From: Verrucomicrobiota bacterium | GTDB taxonomy: Bacteria; Verrucomicrobiota; Verrucomicrobiia; Opitutales; Opitutaceae | Assembly (NCBI GenBank): GCA_023457715.1 | Contig: JAEWKR010000130.1 | Location: 1-8,707 of the forward strand | Direction of reading: 5' to 3' | Length of the DNA stretch: 8,707 nt | In this document: positions 1-8,607 of the stretch, piece by piece | How the letters are laid out: every line of letters begins with the position of its first letter | How positions within the stretch are numbered: position 1 is the stretch's first letter | Position numbers and translations under genes: made by a program | The notes under the pieces: model-generated | Told to the model about the DNA's origin: nothing | Databases searched by the model: none | What the model saw: the letters and a program-made list of their open reading frames with translations, nothing else

Positions 1-323
1 CAAGGCCGGCAACTAAAGCGATACTGGGGCTGATATCGGCGTCCAACCTGGATTCCAAAGTAGCCACAGAGAGCACAGAGCTCCGACACTGAGGACACGG
101 AGGCTCAGTCCTTGGACAAACCTGTTCATTGCGTGACGCCCAAGACAGTCGCAGCGCCCCCCTCCGGCTCGGCTCTGATTGGGCCTCTGTGACCTCTGTG
201 GCAAAATCGGTATTCAGGTCCAACCGCCGAAATGCCGAATGTCCTCCCGGTAGATCCCCCGATGTGCTTTTCGGGGACGATAAAGCGGTCCCGGGGTCGA
301 CACCGGCGGGGCACGACGTCGCA
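1..323. other. Non-coding region upstream of the DUF4240-like gene
   Basis: No convincing gene lies here. Open frames that cross the region are short or overlap the CACAGAG inverted repeat at 63-202 and give arginine- or proline-rich translations without recognisable domains. The one small secondary structure I see besides that repeat is a possible hairpin with CCCCGA at 257-262 and TCGGGG at 271-276 around an 8-nt loop; it has no following T-run, so I do not call it a terminator. I see no clear sigma-70 promoter and no Shine-Dalgarno in front of 324 or 336. The first 60 bases could belong to the flank of a gene outside the window, but nothing shows that. Confidence 0.55.
63..202. repeat. Imperfect inverted repeat of CACAGAG type
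   Basis: The left arm at 63-81 reads GCCACAGAGAGCACAGAGC. The reverse complement of the right arm at 184-202 reads GCCACAGAGGTCACAGAGG. They match at 16 of 19 positions, and each arm contains two CACAGAG words. A related word group (GAGGACACGGAGG, 91-103) lies just inside the left arm. The arms are about 100 bp apart. The layout suggests a degenerate dispersed extragenic repeat or a small non-autonomous element rather than a regulatory site. I associate this word family with Opitutaceae intergenic DNA from memory only. Confidence 0.6.
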
Positions 324-731
324 ATGCCATCGCCCATGAGAACCGACGATTTCTGGCTCATCGTGCAAGGGAGCGGCGGGCGCAGCGCCGATCCGGACTT
401 CCTGGCGGAGCTGTCCCACGCACTGCAACGGGGGGGCGACGCCTCGATCGCGGGGTTTGAGCGGCACGTTCGCGAGCAGGTCAACGCGTTGGATACCCTG
501 GAAATTCGCGACGTGGCGGACCAGTTGTGGGTGCTGAACGACGAGCAATGGTTGCACCTGCGCGCGTGGTGCGTGACCCAGGGACGCGAGTTCGTAAGCG
601 AGTTGGCGGAGCGGCCCGGCCGGGTGTTGCGGCGGGTCGCTGACGGAAGGGCAGGTCCTTTCGATCCTCCGTCCGGCGAGGTCCTCCTTGATTGCGCCGA
701 TCTTGCGCGCGTGGCGGCCGAGACCCGCTAG
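324..731 (+). CDS. DUF4240-like small protein
   Basis: This encodes 135 residues of unknown function. The N-terminus (MRTDDFWLIV at residues 5-14) and the central stretch LHLRAWCVTQGREF (77-90) followed by an acidic/leucine helix resemble DUF4240 proteins, whose members typically start with a DDFW-type motif and carry a 'W..xQGRxxF' core. The usual glycine-rich segment before that core is shortened here to LWVLNDEQ, so the match is partial. There is no signal peptide, membrane segment or visible catalytic motif; the protein is probably cytosolic. I chose ATG 324; ATG 336, four codons later, is equally plausible because it directly precedes RTDDFW. A much longer frame opening at 129 is rejected because its extra part runs through the repeat region. 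Neither start has a Shine-Dalgarno. It is convergent with galE, with 45 bp between the stop codons. Confidence 0.6.
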   Translation: MPSPMRTDDFWLIVQGSGGRSADPDFLAELSHALQRGGDASIAGFERHVREQVNALDTLEIRDVADQLWVLNDEQWLHLRAWCVTQGREFVSELAERPGRVLRRVADGRAGPFDPPSGEVLLDCADLARVAAETR

Positions 732-776
732 CGCGGGGAAGCCCGGCGGGTCGGGATCTTAACGCCTGCTTAGCGC

Positions 777-1778
777 TTACTGTTTTCCGCGGTCGGCGTA
801 GCCGTTGGGGTTGGCCGAGTGCCACTTCCAGGCGGTCTCAACGATGGAGTCGATGTCGTTGAATTTGACCTTCCAGCCGAGTTCCTGCTGCGCCTTCTTC
901 GAGTCGGCGTAGAGCGCCGGCGGGTCTCCCGCGCGTCGTGGGCTTTCCACAACCTTGACCTTGCGGCCGGTGACTTTCTCCACCGCGCGGATGACCTCGC
1001 GATTCGAGGTCGGTCGGCCGGTTCCGAGATTGTAGAAGAGCTGTACGCCCGGCTTCGCCAGCTTGTCGAACACCGCAATGTGCGCGCGGCTCAGGTCATC
1101 GACATGAACGTAGTCGCGCAGGCAGGTGCCATCCGGAGTCGGATAATCGGTGCCGAAAAGATCAAGGTGGGGGCGTTTGCCGACCGCGACGTCGATCGTC
1201 ACCGGAATGAGGTGCGTCTCCGGGTCGTGATCTTCACCGATCCGGCCGTCCTCCGAGGCTCCGGCGGCATTGAAGTAGCGGAACGCGGAGAAGCTCAACC
1301 CGTGAGCGTGGGCGAGCGTCTTCAGTGCGTTCTCCACGTCGAGCTTGGTCTGGCCGTAGGGGTTGATTGGCGCCTGCGGAAGGTTCTCATGGATCGGGAG
1401 TGTCGCCGGGACGCCGAACGTCGCGCAGGTGGAGGAGAACACGAATTTCTTCACGCCCACCTCGATCATGGCATTCAGGAGGTGGAGCGTTGCGACCACG
1501 TTGTTGAAGTAGTACTTGAGCGGCGCCGTGACCGACTCGCCCACGTAGCAATAAGCCGCGAAGTGCATCACGATCTCGATCTGCTCGTCCTGCAGCACCC
1601 GTTTCACGAAGGCTTCGTCGCCCAGATTGCCCTCGTAGACCTTGATGTCCGGAGCCACGGCGCGGCGGTGTCCATAGACGAAGTTATCGAGCACAACCGG
1701 CCGATGACCGGCGGCCACGAGCTGACGGACGCAATGACTGCCGATGTAACCGGCGCCGCCGACGACGAGAACGTTCAT
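777..1778 (-). CDS. galE: UDP-glucose 4-epimerase
   Basis: This is a complete 333-residue extended short-chain dehydrogenase, close to the usual 330-340 for GalE. It interconverts UDP-glucose and UDP-galactose in the cytosol using tightly bound NAD, supplying sugar nucleotides for the Leloir pathway and for polysaccharide or LPS synthesis. The Rossmann motif GGAGYIG is at residues 7-13, the D31-N32 pair follows strand 2, and the catalytic YxxxK is Y141 and K145 in NPYGQTK. FSSTCATFG (114-122) supplies the catalytic hydroxyl, apparently T117 where E. coli GalE has S124. RYFNAAGA (167-174) and RDYVHVDDL (221-229) are typical of GalE. The substrate-gate position (E. coli Y299, human C307) appears to be L289 in PPALYAD, so some UDP-GlcNAc activity cannot be excluded. 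ATG 1778 is chosen because the frame upstream translates repeat DNA. It is divergent from the ketosynthase gene; no Shine-Dalgarno is visible. Confidence 0.95.
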   Translation of the reverse strand: MNVLVVGGAGYIGSHCVRQLVAAGHRPVVLDNFVYGHRRAVAPDIKVYEGNLGDEAFVKRVLQDEQIEIVMHFAAYCYVGESVTAPLKYYFNNVVATLHLLNAMIEVGVKKFVFSSTCATFGVPATLPIHENLPQAPINPYGQTKLDVENALKTLAHAHGLSFSAFRYFNAAGASEDGRIGEDHDPETHLIPVTIDVAVGKRPHLDLFGTDYPTPDGTCLRDYVHVDDLSRAHIAVFDKLAKPGVQLFYNLGTGRPTSNREVIRAVEKVTGRKVKVVESPRRAGDPPALYADSKKAQQELGWKVKFNDIDSIVETAWKWHSANPNGYADRGKQ

Positions 1779-1787
1779 AAAGGGAAG

Positions 1788-2011
1788 GTGAGGGTGAAGG
1801 TGAGAGTGCTCCGGAGTACGCCGGTGCTTTAGCCCCCCATCAGAAAGTGGACGGGATGGCAGGCTGAAGCACCGCCCTCCTTTGGAAACGGGCGCGGAAT
1901 TTCGAAGCAATGGGAATGAGCCCGAGCCGCGGGGCAAGCGCAAGTCACCGGTTCCCAACCTGAAAGACGGACGGTGGATTGGAGCACTTTCACTCGCACC
2001 TTCACCCTCAC
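1788..2011. repeat. Long imperfect inverted repeat of GTGARR units in the galE/ketosynthase gap
   Basis: The left arm at 1788-1812 is built of GTGARR hexamers (GTGAGG, GTGAAG, GTGAGA) ending in GTGCTCC. The right arm, read on the minus strand from 2011 to 1981, is GTGAGG, GTGAAG, GTGCGA, GTGAAA, ending in the same GTGCTCC. The first 15 bases match exactly and the last ten match at nine positions; the right arm simply has one more hexamer. The 224-bp unit occupies most of the 301 bp between the two divergent start codons, so any galE promoter must lie in or next to it. It encloses the GCTTTAGCC element listed separately. The remainder, 2012-2079, contains only a weak 4-bp stem (2017-2020 with 2026-2029) and no promoter I can defend. 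Confidence 0.7.
1807..1880. repeat. GTGCTCCGG / AGCACCGCC extragenic element, copy 1
   Basis: This begins with GTGCTCCGG (1807-1815). GGTGCTTTAGCC (1823-1834) and GGCTGAAGCACC (1862-1873) are inverted copies matching at 11 of 12 positions, able to form a stem around a 27-nt loop. The outer end, GGCTGAAGCACCGCCCTCC at 1862-1880, matches 17 of 19 bases of a second copy at 5296-5314. It is nested inside the GTGARR inverted repeat. It looks like a dispersed extragenic palindrome; no coding potential is seen. Confidence 0.6.
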
Positions 2012-2079
2012 TCCCCCGGGCTTTTCCCGAGCATTGCTTTCAGGGCGTTCTCCGTTACCCACTGTTCGTTTACTCTGTC

Positions 2080-3318
2080 ATGAAGCCAGCGCGCATCGTC
2101 ATCACGGGAGTGGGTCTCACGGCTCCCAACGGCAACACCCTCTCCGAGTTCCGCCAGAACCTGTTGAACGGGAAGGCCGGGGTGGAACGCGTGGAGATTC
2201 GTTACATGGGCCAGCAGCTGGCGGGGGTGTGTCACTACGATCCGCTCAAGTATCAAAAGAAGAAGGAGGTCCGCGTCGGCACCCGGGCCGGCAGCATCTC
2301 GATCTACTGCGCCCGCGAAGCCCTGGCCGACAGCGGCGTTGCGTTCGACGCCCTGCCCAAGGATCGCGTGGGCATCTATATCGGCTGCACGGAGCACGGC
2401 AACGTGGAGACGGAGAACGAGATCTACAACATCTCCAAGTTCAATTACGACACGAAGTTCTGGTCGCACTACCACAATCCCCGCACGGTCGCGAACAACC
2501 CGGCGGGCGAGGCCTCGCTGAACCTCGGGGTCACCGGTCCGGCTTACACGATCGGAGCGGCTTGTGCGGCCGGCAATCTGGGCCTGATCCATGCCACGCA
2601 GATGCTGCGGCTCGGCGAGGTGGACTTCGCCATCTGCGGCGGTGTCAGCGAAAGCATCCACACGTTCGGGATTTTCGCGGGCTTCAAGTCCCAGAATGCC
2701 CTCGCAACGCATGAGGACCCGCTCAAGGCATCGCGTCCCTTCGACCTCGCGCGCAATGGCATCGTGATTTCCGAGGGCGGCTGCCTCTACACCCTCGAGC
2801 GGCTTGAGGATGCGCAGGCGCGCGGAGCGAAGATCTACGCCGAGATCGCGGGTTACCATGTGAACAGCGACGCCAGCGATTACGTCCTGCCCAATCCGGC
2901 GCGGCAGACGGAGTGCATCCAGGCGGCAATCAAGCGGGCCGGCCTGAAGCCAGCGGATATCCACATCGTGAACACGCACGCCACGGCCACGCCGCTCGGC
3001 GACATCCAGGAGACCGAGGCGATTCGGGCCGTGTTCGGCGAAGGGTGTCCGGACACCCACATCAACAACACCAAGAGCTTCATCGGCCACGCCATGGGCG
3101 CCGCCGGCGCGCTGGAGCTGGCCGGTAATCTGCCGTCCTTCTCCGACCTGACCGTCCATCCCACCATCAACGTCGATCAACTCGATCCCCAGTGTGCGCT
3201 CCCGGGCCTGGTGCTGAACGAGCCTCGGAAAGTGGCCAAGGTTGATACGATCCTGAACAACTCCTTCGGGATGCTCGGAATAAATTCCACGTTGATTGTT
3301 AAGCGGTTTGTCGCCTAA
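2080..3318 (+). CDS. FabF-like beta-ketoacyl-ACP synthase, atypical C-terminal motif
   Basis: This 412-residue thiolase-fold condensing enzyme should catalyse decarboxylative Claisen condensation of an acyl thioester with malonyl-ACP in the cytosol. The catalytic Cys-His-His set is complete: C162 in GAACAAGN, H300 in NTHATATPLGD and H337 in NNTKSFIGHAMGAAGALE, with the conserved lysine K332. The start VITGVGLTAPNGN (7-19) is typical of KAS II-type enzymes. The normal FGFGG(T)N loop near the C-terminus is replaced by SFGMLGINS (395-403), putting Met where FabF has its gatekeeper Phe; the nucleophile context GAACAAG also differs from the common ACASS form. This points to a specialised synthase rather than the housekeeping FabF. 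ATG 2080 is chosen because MKPARIVITGVG is the natural family start; the upstream frame runs through repeats. The ACP gene follows after 19 bp, so they are very likely one transcript. No Shine-Dalgarno is visible. Confidence 0.9.
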   Translation: MKPARIVITGVGLTAPNGNTLSEFRQNLLNGKAGVERVEIRYMGQQLAGVCHYDPLKYQKKKEVRVGTRAGSISIYCAREALADSGVAFDALPKDRVGIYIGCTEHGNVETENEIYNISKFNYDTKFWSHYHNPRTVANNPAGEASLNLGVTGPAYTIGAACAAGNLGLIHATQMLRLGEVDFAICGGVSESIHTFGIFAGFKSQNALATHEDPLKASRPFDLARNGIVISEGGCLYTLERLEDAQARGAKIYAEIAGYHVNSDASDYVLPNPARQTECIQAAIKRAGLKPADIHIVNTHATATPLGDIQETEAIRAVFGEGCPDTHINNTKSFIGHAMGAAGALELAGNLPSFSDLTVHPTINVDQLDPQCALPGLVLNEPRKVAKVDTILNNSFGMLGINSTLIVKRFVA

Positions 3319-3337
3319 TCCTCCGCCCCGCCCGATT

Positions 3338-3595
3338 ATGACCAAAGACGAATGCAAGCAGGTGGTGCTCGATATCATCGCCGACATCGCTCCCGATGAG
3401 GACCTGAGCAACGTCAAGCCCGACGTCCGCCTCCGCGACCAGCTCCAGCTGGATAGCATGGACTTCCTCGATATCGTGATGGAGCTCCGCAAGCGGTACG
3501 GCATCGAAGTCCCCGAAAAGGACTACATGCAGCTGGCATCGTTGGATAGCAGTGCCGAGTACCTGACGCCGAAATTCACGGCGCTCGGGAAATAG
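3338..3595 (+). CDS. Acyl carrier protein
   Basis: This is an 85-residue acidic, helical carrier protein. The 4'-phosphopantetheine attachment serine is S40 in LQLDSMDFLDIV (36-47), the classical DSM context followed by recognition helix II. Helix I is around residues 3-18, and helices III/IV fall around 58-76. Length and motif fit a free-standing ACP of the fatty-acid or type II polyketide kind; the motif is DSMDFLD rather than the DSLD(T/S)VE of housekeeping AcpP, which suggests a dedicated carrier. It lies 19 bp after the ketosynthase stop and is its obvious partner. The start at ATG 3338 gives a proper helix I; an ATG at 3296 in the same frame lies inside the ketosynthase gene and adds a proline-rich, non-homologous tail. 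It needs a phosphopantetheinyl transferase encoded elsewhere. Confidence 0.92.
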   Translation: MTKDECKQVVLDIIADIAPDEDLSNVKPDVRLRDQLQLDSMDFLDIVMELRKRYGIEVPEKDYMQLASLDSSAEYLTPKFTALGK

Positions 3596-3630
3596 GATTT
3601 CGGCAGCAGGCCGTTACCAGTACAGGTAAG

Positions 3631-3701
3631 GGCCGCAAAAAGGCGCAAAAGGCGCAAGAAACTGAGCCTGTTTCTTGCGCTTTTTGCGCCTTTTTGCGGC
3701 C
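3631..3701. repeat. 32-bp hairpin between the ACP and oxidoreductase genes
   Basis: The left arm at 3631-3662 and the right arm at 3670-3701 are complementary at 31 of 32 positions around the 7-nt loop TGAGCCT. The single mismatch, G3651 against T3681, becomes a G-U pair in RNA, so the transcript can pair completely. The arms consist of GGCGCAAAA-type words. There is no T-run after the right arm, so it does not look like a standard intrinsic terminator, though the stem itself holds two runs of T. It ends 10 nt before the ATG of the oxidoreductase, close enough to affect transcription past it or ribosome access. I suspect a dispersed repeat family. Confidence 0.85.
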
Positions 3702-3711
3702 AACTTCTCTG

Positions 3712-5244
3712 ATGAATTCCTCTTCCCATTACGATGTCGTAATCATCGGCGCGGGCATGTCAGGCCTGGCGGCGGGGATTCGGCTCGCGCATTTCGGGAA
3801 GAAGGTGTGCATCTTCGAGCGGCACAACGCCGTGGGCGGGCTGAACGGGTTCTATTCCATTGCGGGCCGGAAGTTCGATGTCGGCCTGCATGCGATGACC
3901 AACTATGTCCGGCCCGGGGTGAAGGGCACGCCGCTGACCAAGCTGCTGCGCCAGTTGCGAATCGACCGGGACGAGTTTGCCCTCTGCGAGCAGAAGCAGT
4001 CCCGCATTGCTTTCGGTCCCAAGGGTGAAATCTCACTCCGCTTCACCAACGACTTCTCCGTTTTCGAAGCGGAGGTCGCGCGGCTGTTTCCACGGCAGGT
4101 CGATGGCTTCCGTGCACTGGTGGCGGAGGTCAGGGCACTCGACGACACGGCACTCGACGCGGCGCCCACCTCGGCACGCCAGGCGGTGCGCCGGCACATC
4201 ACCGATCCGCTGTTCGAGGACATGTTGTTCTGTCCCCTGATGTACTATGGCAGCGCGGTGGAACGCGACATGGAGTTCGGGCAGTTCGCCATCATGTTCA
4301 AGGCCGTGTTTCTCGAAGGCTTCGCCCGGCCCTACGAAGGCGTGCGGCTCATTCTACGGGTGCTGTTGGAGAAGTATCGGGCGGCGGGAGGCGAGCGCCG
4401 GATGAAGTGCGGCGTCCGGAAGATTCTTGTGCAGGAGGGGCGTGCCCGTGCCGTCGTGCTCGACACGGGTGAGGAGATCACTGCCAACGAAATCATCTCA
4501 TCGATCGGCGCCGACGAAACGACACAGCTGCTGGAGCGCCAGGGCACGGCGGTGAAAGCAGACCCGGCGGGGCGGGACTCGGCCAGCTCACCCTTGATGG
4601 GCGCCGCGGCCCTGCAATCCCGACAACCCGCGGCGGGGTACGACCTCGCCCTACCGGGGGCGAACCGGTTGTCCTATGTCGAAACGATGACCGTCCTGAA
4701 CTGCCAGCCGGCGGACCTGGGGTGGGGGGACGATACGATCGTGTTTTTCAATGATTCGGAGCGGTTCGACTACGCCCAACCGACGGAAGCGGTTGATCTC
4801 CGGAGCGGCGTCGTGTGCCTGCCCAATAATTTCCAGTTCGGCGAGGGTCGTCAGCTCCCGGAAGGCATGCTTCGGGTCACCTGCCTCGCAAATTACGCGC
4901 GTTGGGCCGGCCTGCCGGAGGAAACGTATCGGGCCGGGAAACGCCGCTGGTTCACGGCCGTGCAGGACAGTGGCCGCCGCTTCCTGCCCGCCGCCGACGA
5001 CGCGCGGCTGGCCGAAGCCACCGTCGCGACGGACATGTTCACGCCGCGGACAGTCGAGCGTTTCACGGGCCACCTCGAGGGCGCGATTTACGGTTCACCC
5101 GTCAAGCGGCGCCAGGGCCGGACGGCCGTCCCCAACGTTTATCTGTGCGGGACGGACCAGGGTTTTCTCGGCATCATCGGCGCCATGTTGAGCGGCATCT
5201 CGATGGCGAATTACCACATCCTGGCCAGAGGGAACGCCGGCTAA
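3712..5244 (+). CDS. FAD-dependent oxidoreductase, CrtI / carotenoid-isomerase / RetSat-like
   Basis: This 510-residue flavoprotein belongs to the phytoene desaturase-type amine-oxidase superfamily. The N-terminal dinucleotide-binding fold is VVIIGAGMSGLAAGIRL (9-25) with GAGMSG at 13-18 and E36 ending strand 2 to hold the FAD ribose. VGGLNGFYSIAGRKFDVGLH (41-60) is the following FAD-contact region. The C-terminal half has FTGHLEGAIYGSP (451-463) and the FAD-closing NVYLCGTDQGFLGIIGAMLSG (475-495), typical of CrtI, CrtISO and RetSat relatives. Such enzymes desaturate, isomerise or saturate polyene chains; the actual substrate is unknown. Its position 116 bp after a ketosynthase/ACP pair suggests an acyl or polyene chain made by them. 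Residues about 277-318 look like an extra loop of low similarity to the family. ATG 3712 is the start that puts the Rossmann strand at the N-terminus; an ATG 18 nt earlier lies inside the hairpin. Confidence 0.88.
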   Translation: MNSSSHYDVVIIGAGMSGLAAGIRLAHFGKKVCIFERHNAVGGLNGFYSIAGRKFDVGLHAMTNYVRPGVKGTPLTKLLRQLRIDRDEFALCEQKQSRIAFGPKGEISLRFTNDFSVFEAEVARLFPRQVDGFRALVAEVRALDDTALDAAPTSARQAVRRHITDPLFEDMLFCPLMYYGSAVERDMEFGQFAIMFKAVFLEGFARPYEGVRLILRVLLEKYRAAGGERRMKCGVRKILVQEGRARAVVLDTGEEITANEIISSIGADETTQLLERQGTAVKADPAGRDSASSPLMGAAALQSRQPAAGYDLALPGANRLSYVETMTVLNCQPADLGWGDDTIVFFNDSERFDYAQPTEAVDLRSGVVCLPNNFQFGEGRQLPEGMLRVTCLANYARWAGLPEETYRAGKRRWFTAVQDSGRRFLPAADDARLAEATVATDMFTPRTVERFTGHLEGAIYGSPVKRRQGRTAVPNVYLCGTDQGFLGIIGAMLSGISMANYHILARGNAG

Positions 5245-5275
5245 CCGGGCTGCGAAGAGGGCCGCCTCCTTGCGC

Positions 5276-5314
5276 GTGCTCCGGTGCGGGCAGCCGGCTA
5301 AAGCACCGCCCACC
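5276..5314. repeat. GTGCTCCGG / AGCACCGCC extragenic element, copy 2
   Basis: This lies in the 94 bp between the convergent stop codons of the oxidoreductase and the histidine kinase. It opens with GTGCTCCGG (5276-5284), identical to 1807-1815, and closes with GGCTAAAGCACCGCCCACC (5296-5314), matching 17 of 19 bases of 1862-1880. Within it, GTGCT (5276-5280) can pair with AGCAC (5302-5306) and the two CCGG words can pair inside that, giving a bulged stem. It could act as a weak bidirectional terminator for the two converging genes, but there is no flanking T-run. The core is much shorter than in copy 1. Confidence 0.6.
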
Positions 5315-5338
5315 GCTCGAACTTGCCGACTCCCGAGC

Positions 5339-7771
<2,433 letters not shown>

Positions 7772-7902
7772 GCCCGGGTTATGGCGGGGGGAGGGGACCA
7801 GGGCTAGCCGACAGGAAAGCCGGTGCGTAAGTGCTTAGGCCGGAAACCCATGCTTCGCGCGTTCTTGCGCGGGCGGCGGGGGACAGTCGTGGCGGCCATC
7901 GG

Positions 7903-8400
7903 TCAGGTGATCTGCTCAATCTCGACCTTGACCGGCTGGCCCGGCGCGCAATCGGCCTTCAGCATCACAAAACGGTCCTTGTAACGATCGTACACCGGCC
8001 AGAGCGCCGACCGATCGGTTTCCGGAATCGGGAGGCTGTCGATCGCCGCGCGCGAAAAGAATCCGAAGCGGCCCTCGTGGATCTCGGGCGGCAGCTCGTT
8101 CAACGGCTTGCGGCACCGGAAGAGGAAGATGAGCCAGTGCGACTGGCCCTCATACGCCTTCTCGGCGATGGCGGCGAAAAGATGCAAATCGGACGCCTGG
8201 ATCTGAAATCCCGTCTCCTCGAAGGTCTCGCGCACGGCGCATTCAAACGGGGACTCGCCGATACCCATCTCCAGCTTGCCGCCAATGGGACTCCAGATCC
8301 CGAAGTTCGGCGGTTTGGCGCGCAGGAGCAGGAGCTGCTCTCCCTGGTCGTTCTCCAGGAAAACCAATACGGCGATCTTGTAGGTGAGGCTGGCGGTCAC
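7903..8400 (-). CDS. Nudix hydrolase with extended Nudix box
   Basis: This 165-residue cytosolic hydrolase is expected to cleave a nucleoside diphosphate linked to another moiety, using Mg2+ bound by the Nudix helix. The box runs from G41 to F65: GGKLEMGIGESPFECAVRET at 40-59, then FEETGF. REtxEExGf (57-65) and the E-x7-R spacing (E49 to R57) are canonical, but G41 to E49 is G-x7-E instead of G-x5-E, two residues longer. Upstream, the first strand and the SPIGGK approach are normal for the fold. The substrate cannot be named; the segment after the box (SHWLIFLFRCRKPLNE, 87-102) resembles ADP-ribose/dNTP-type Nudix proteins only in general. The start is GTG at 8398-8400: an in-frame TAG two codons upstream (complement of 8407-8409) excludes any longer version, and no Met codon fits before the core. 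It lies upstream of the kinase gene, with 131 bp between. Confidence 0.9.
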   Translation of the reverse strand: MTASLTYKIAVLVFLENDQGEQLLLLRAKPPNFGIWSPIGGKLEMGIGESPFECAVRETFEETGFQIQASDLHLFAAIAEKAYEGQSHWLIFLFRCRKPLNELPPEIHEGRFGFFSRAAIDSLPIPETDRSALWPVYDRYKDRFVMLKADCAPGQPVKVEIEQIT

Positions 8401-8447
8401 AGGCGGCTAGTAACAGGTACCCGCCGGCAGGGAACAAGACTGGAAAC

Positions 8448-8512
<65 letters not shown>

Positions 8513-8607
8513 CACCTGGCGCGCTATGCGAAAGCGGTGGAGAGGGCGAGCGCTTGGTGTAGCGAAGAGCGCCAGCGATTCGATGACTGGAGGGCAGGGC
8601 GAAAACT
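8513..8607. other. 95-bp unique spacer between the two heptamer arrays
   Basis: This is non-repetitive sequence separating the arrays. It contains one modest hairpin in which GCGCTT (8550-8555) can pair with AAGAGCGC (8565-8572) with one bulged base. No gene, promoter or terminator is evident; frames that cross it are held open by the flanking arrays. Its presence between two arrays of the same unit in the same orientation suggests a composite repeat element rather than two independent expansions. Confidence 0.5.

Noticed and set aside
819..1832. Long + strand open frame opposite galE
   Set aside because: It is antisense to an unmistakable GalE; its translation is a charged, domain-free product of GC-rich codon bias.
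1779..2079. N-terminal extensions of galE and of the ketosynthase into the shared gap
   Set aside because: The two extensions overlap each other on opposite strands and translate the inverted repeats; both proteins have natural family starts at 1778 and 2080.
2008..3504. Long - strand open frame opposite the ketosynthase and ACP
   Set aside because: The + strand encodes complete KS and ACP with all catalytic residues; the antisense product has no recognisable domain and crosses the repeat region.
3631..3701. Standard intrinsic terminator after the ACP gene
   Set aside because: There is no T-run after the stem and the stem is unusually long; a dispersed repeat or attenuator fits better.
2080..5244. 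Direct call as a ladderane or carotenoid pathway
   Set aside because: Only three enzymes are present, with no radical SAM enzymes, dehydratase, phytoene synthase or prenyl transferase; the product cannot be named from sequence alone.
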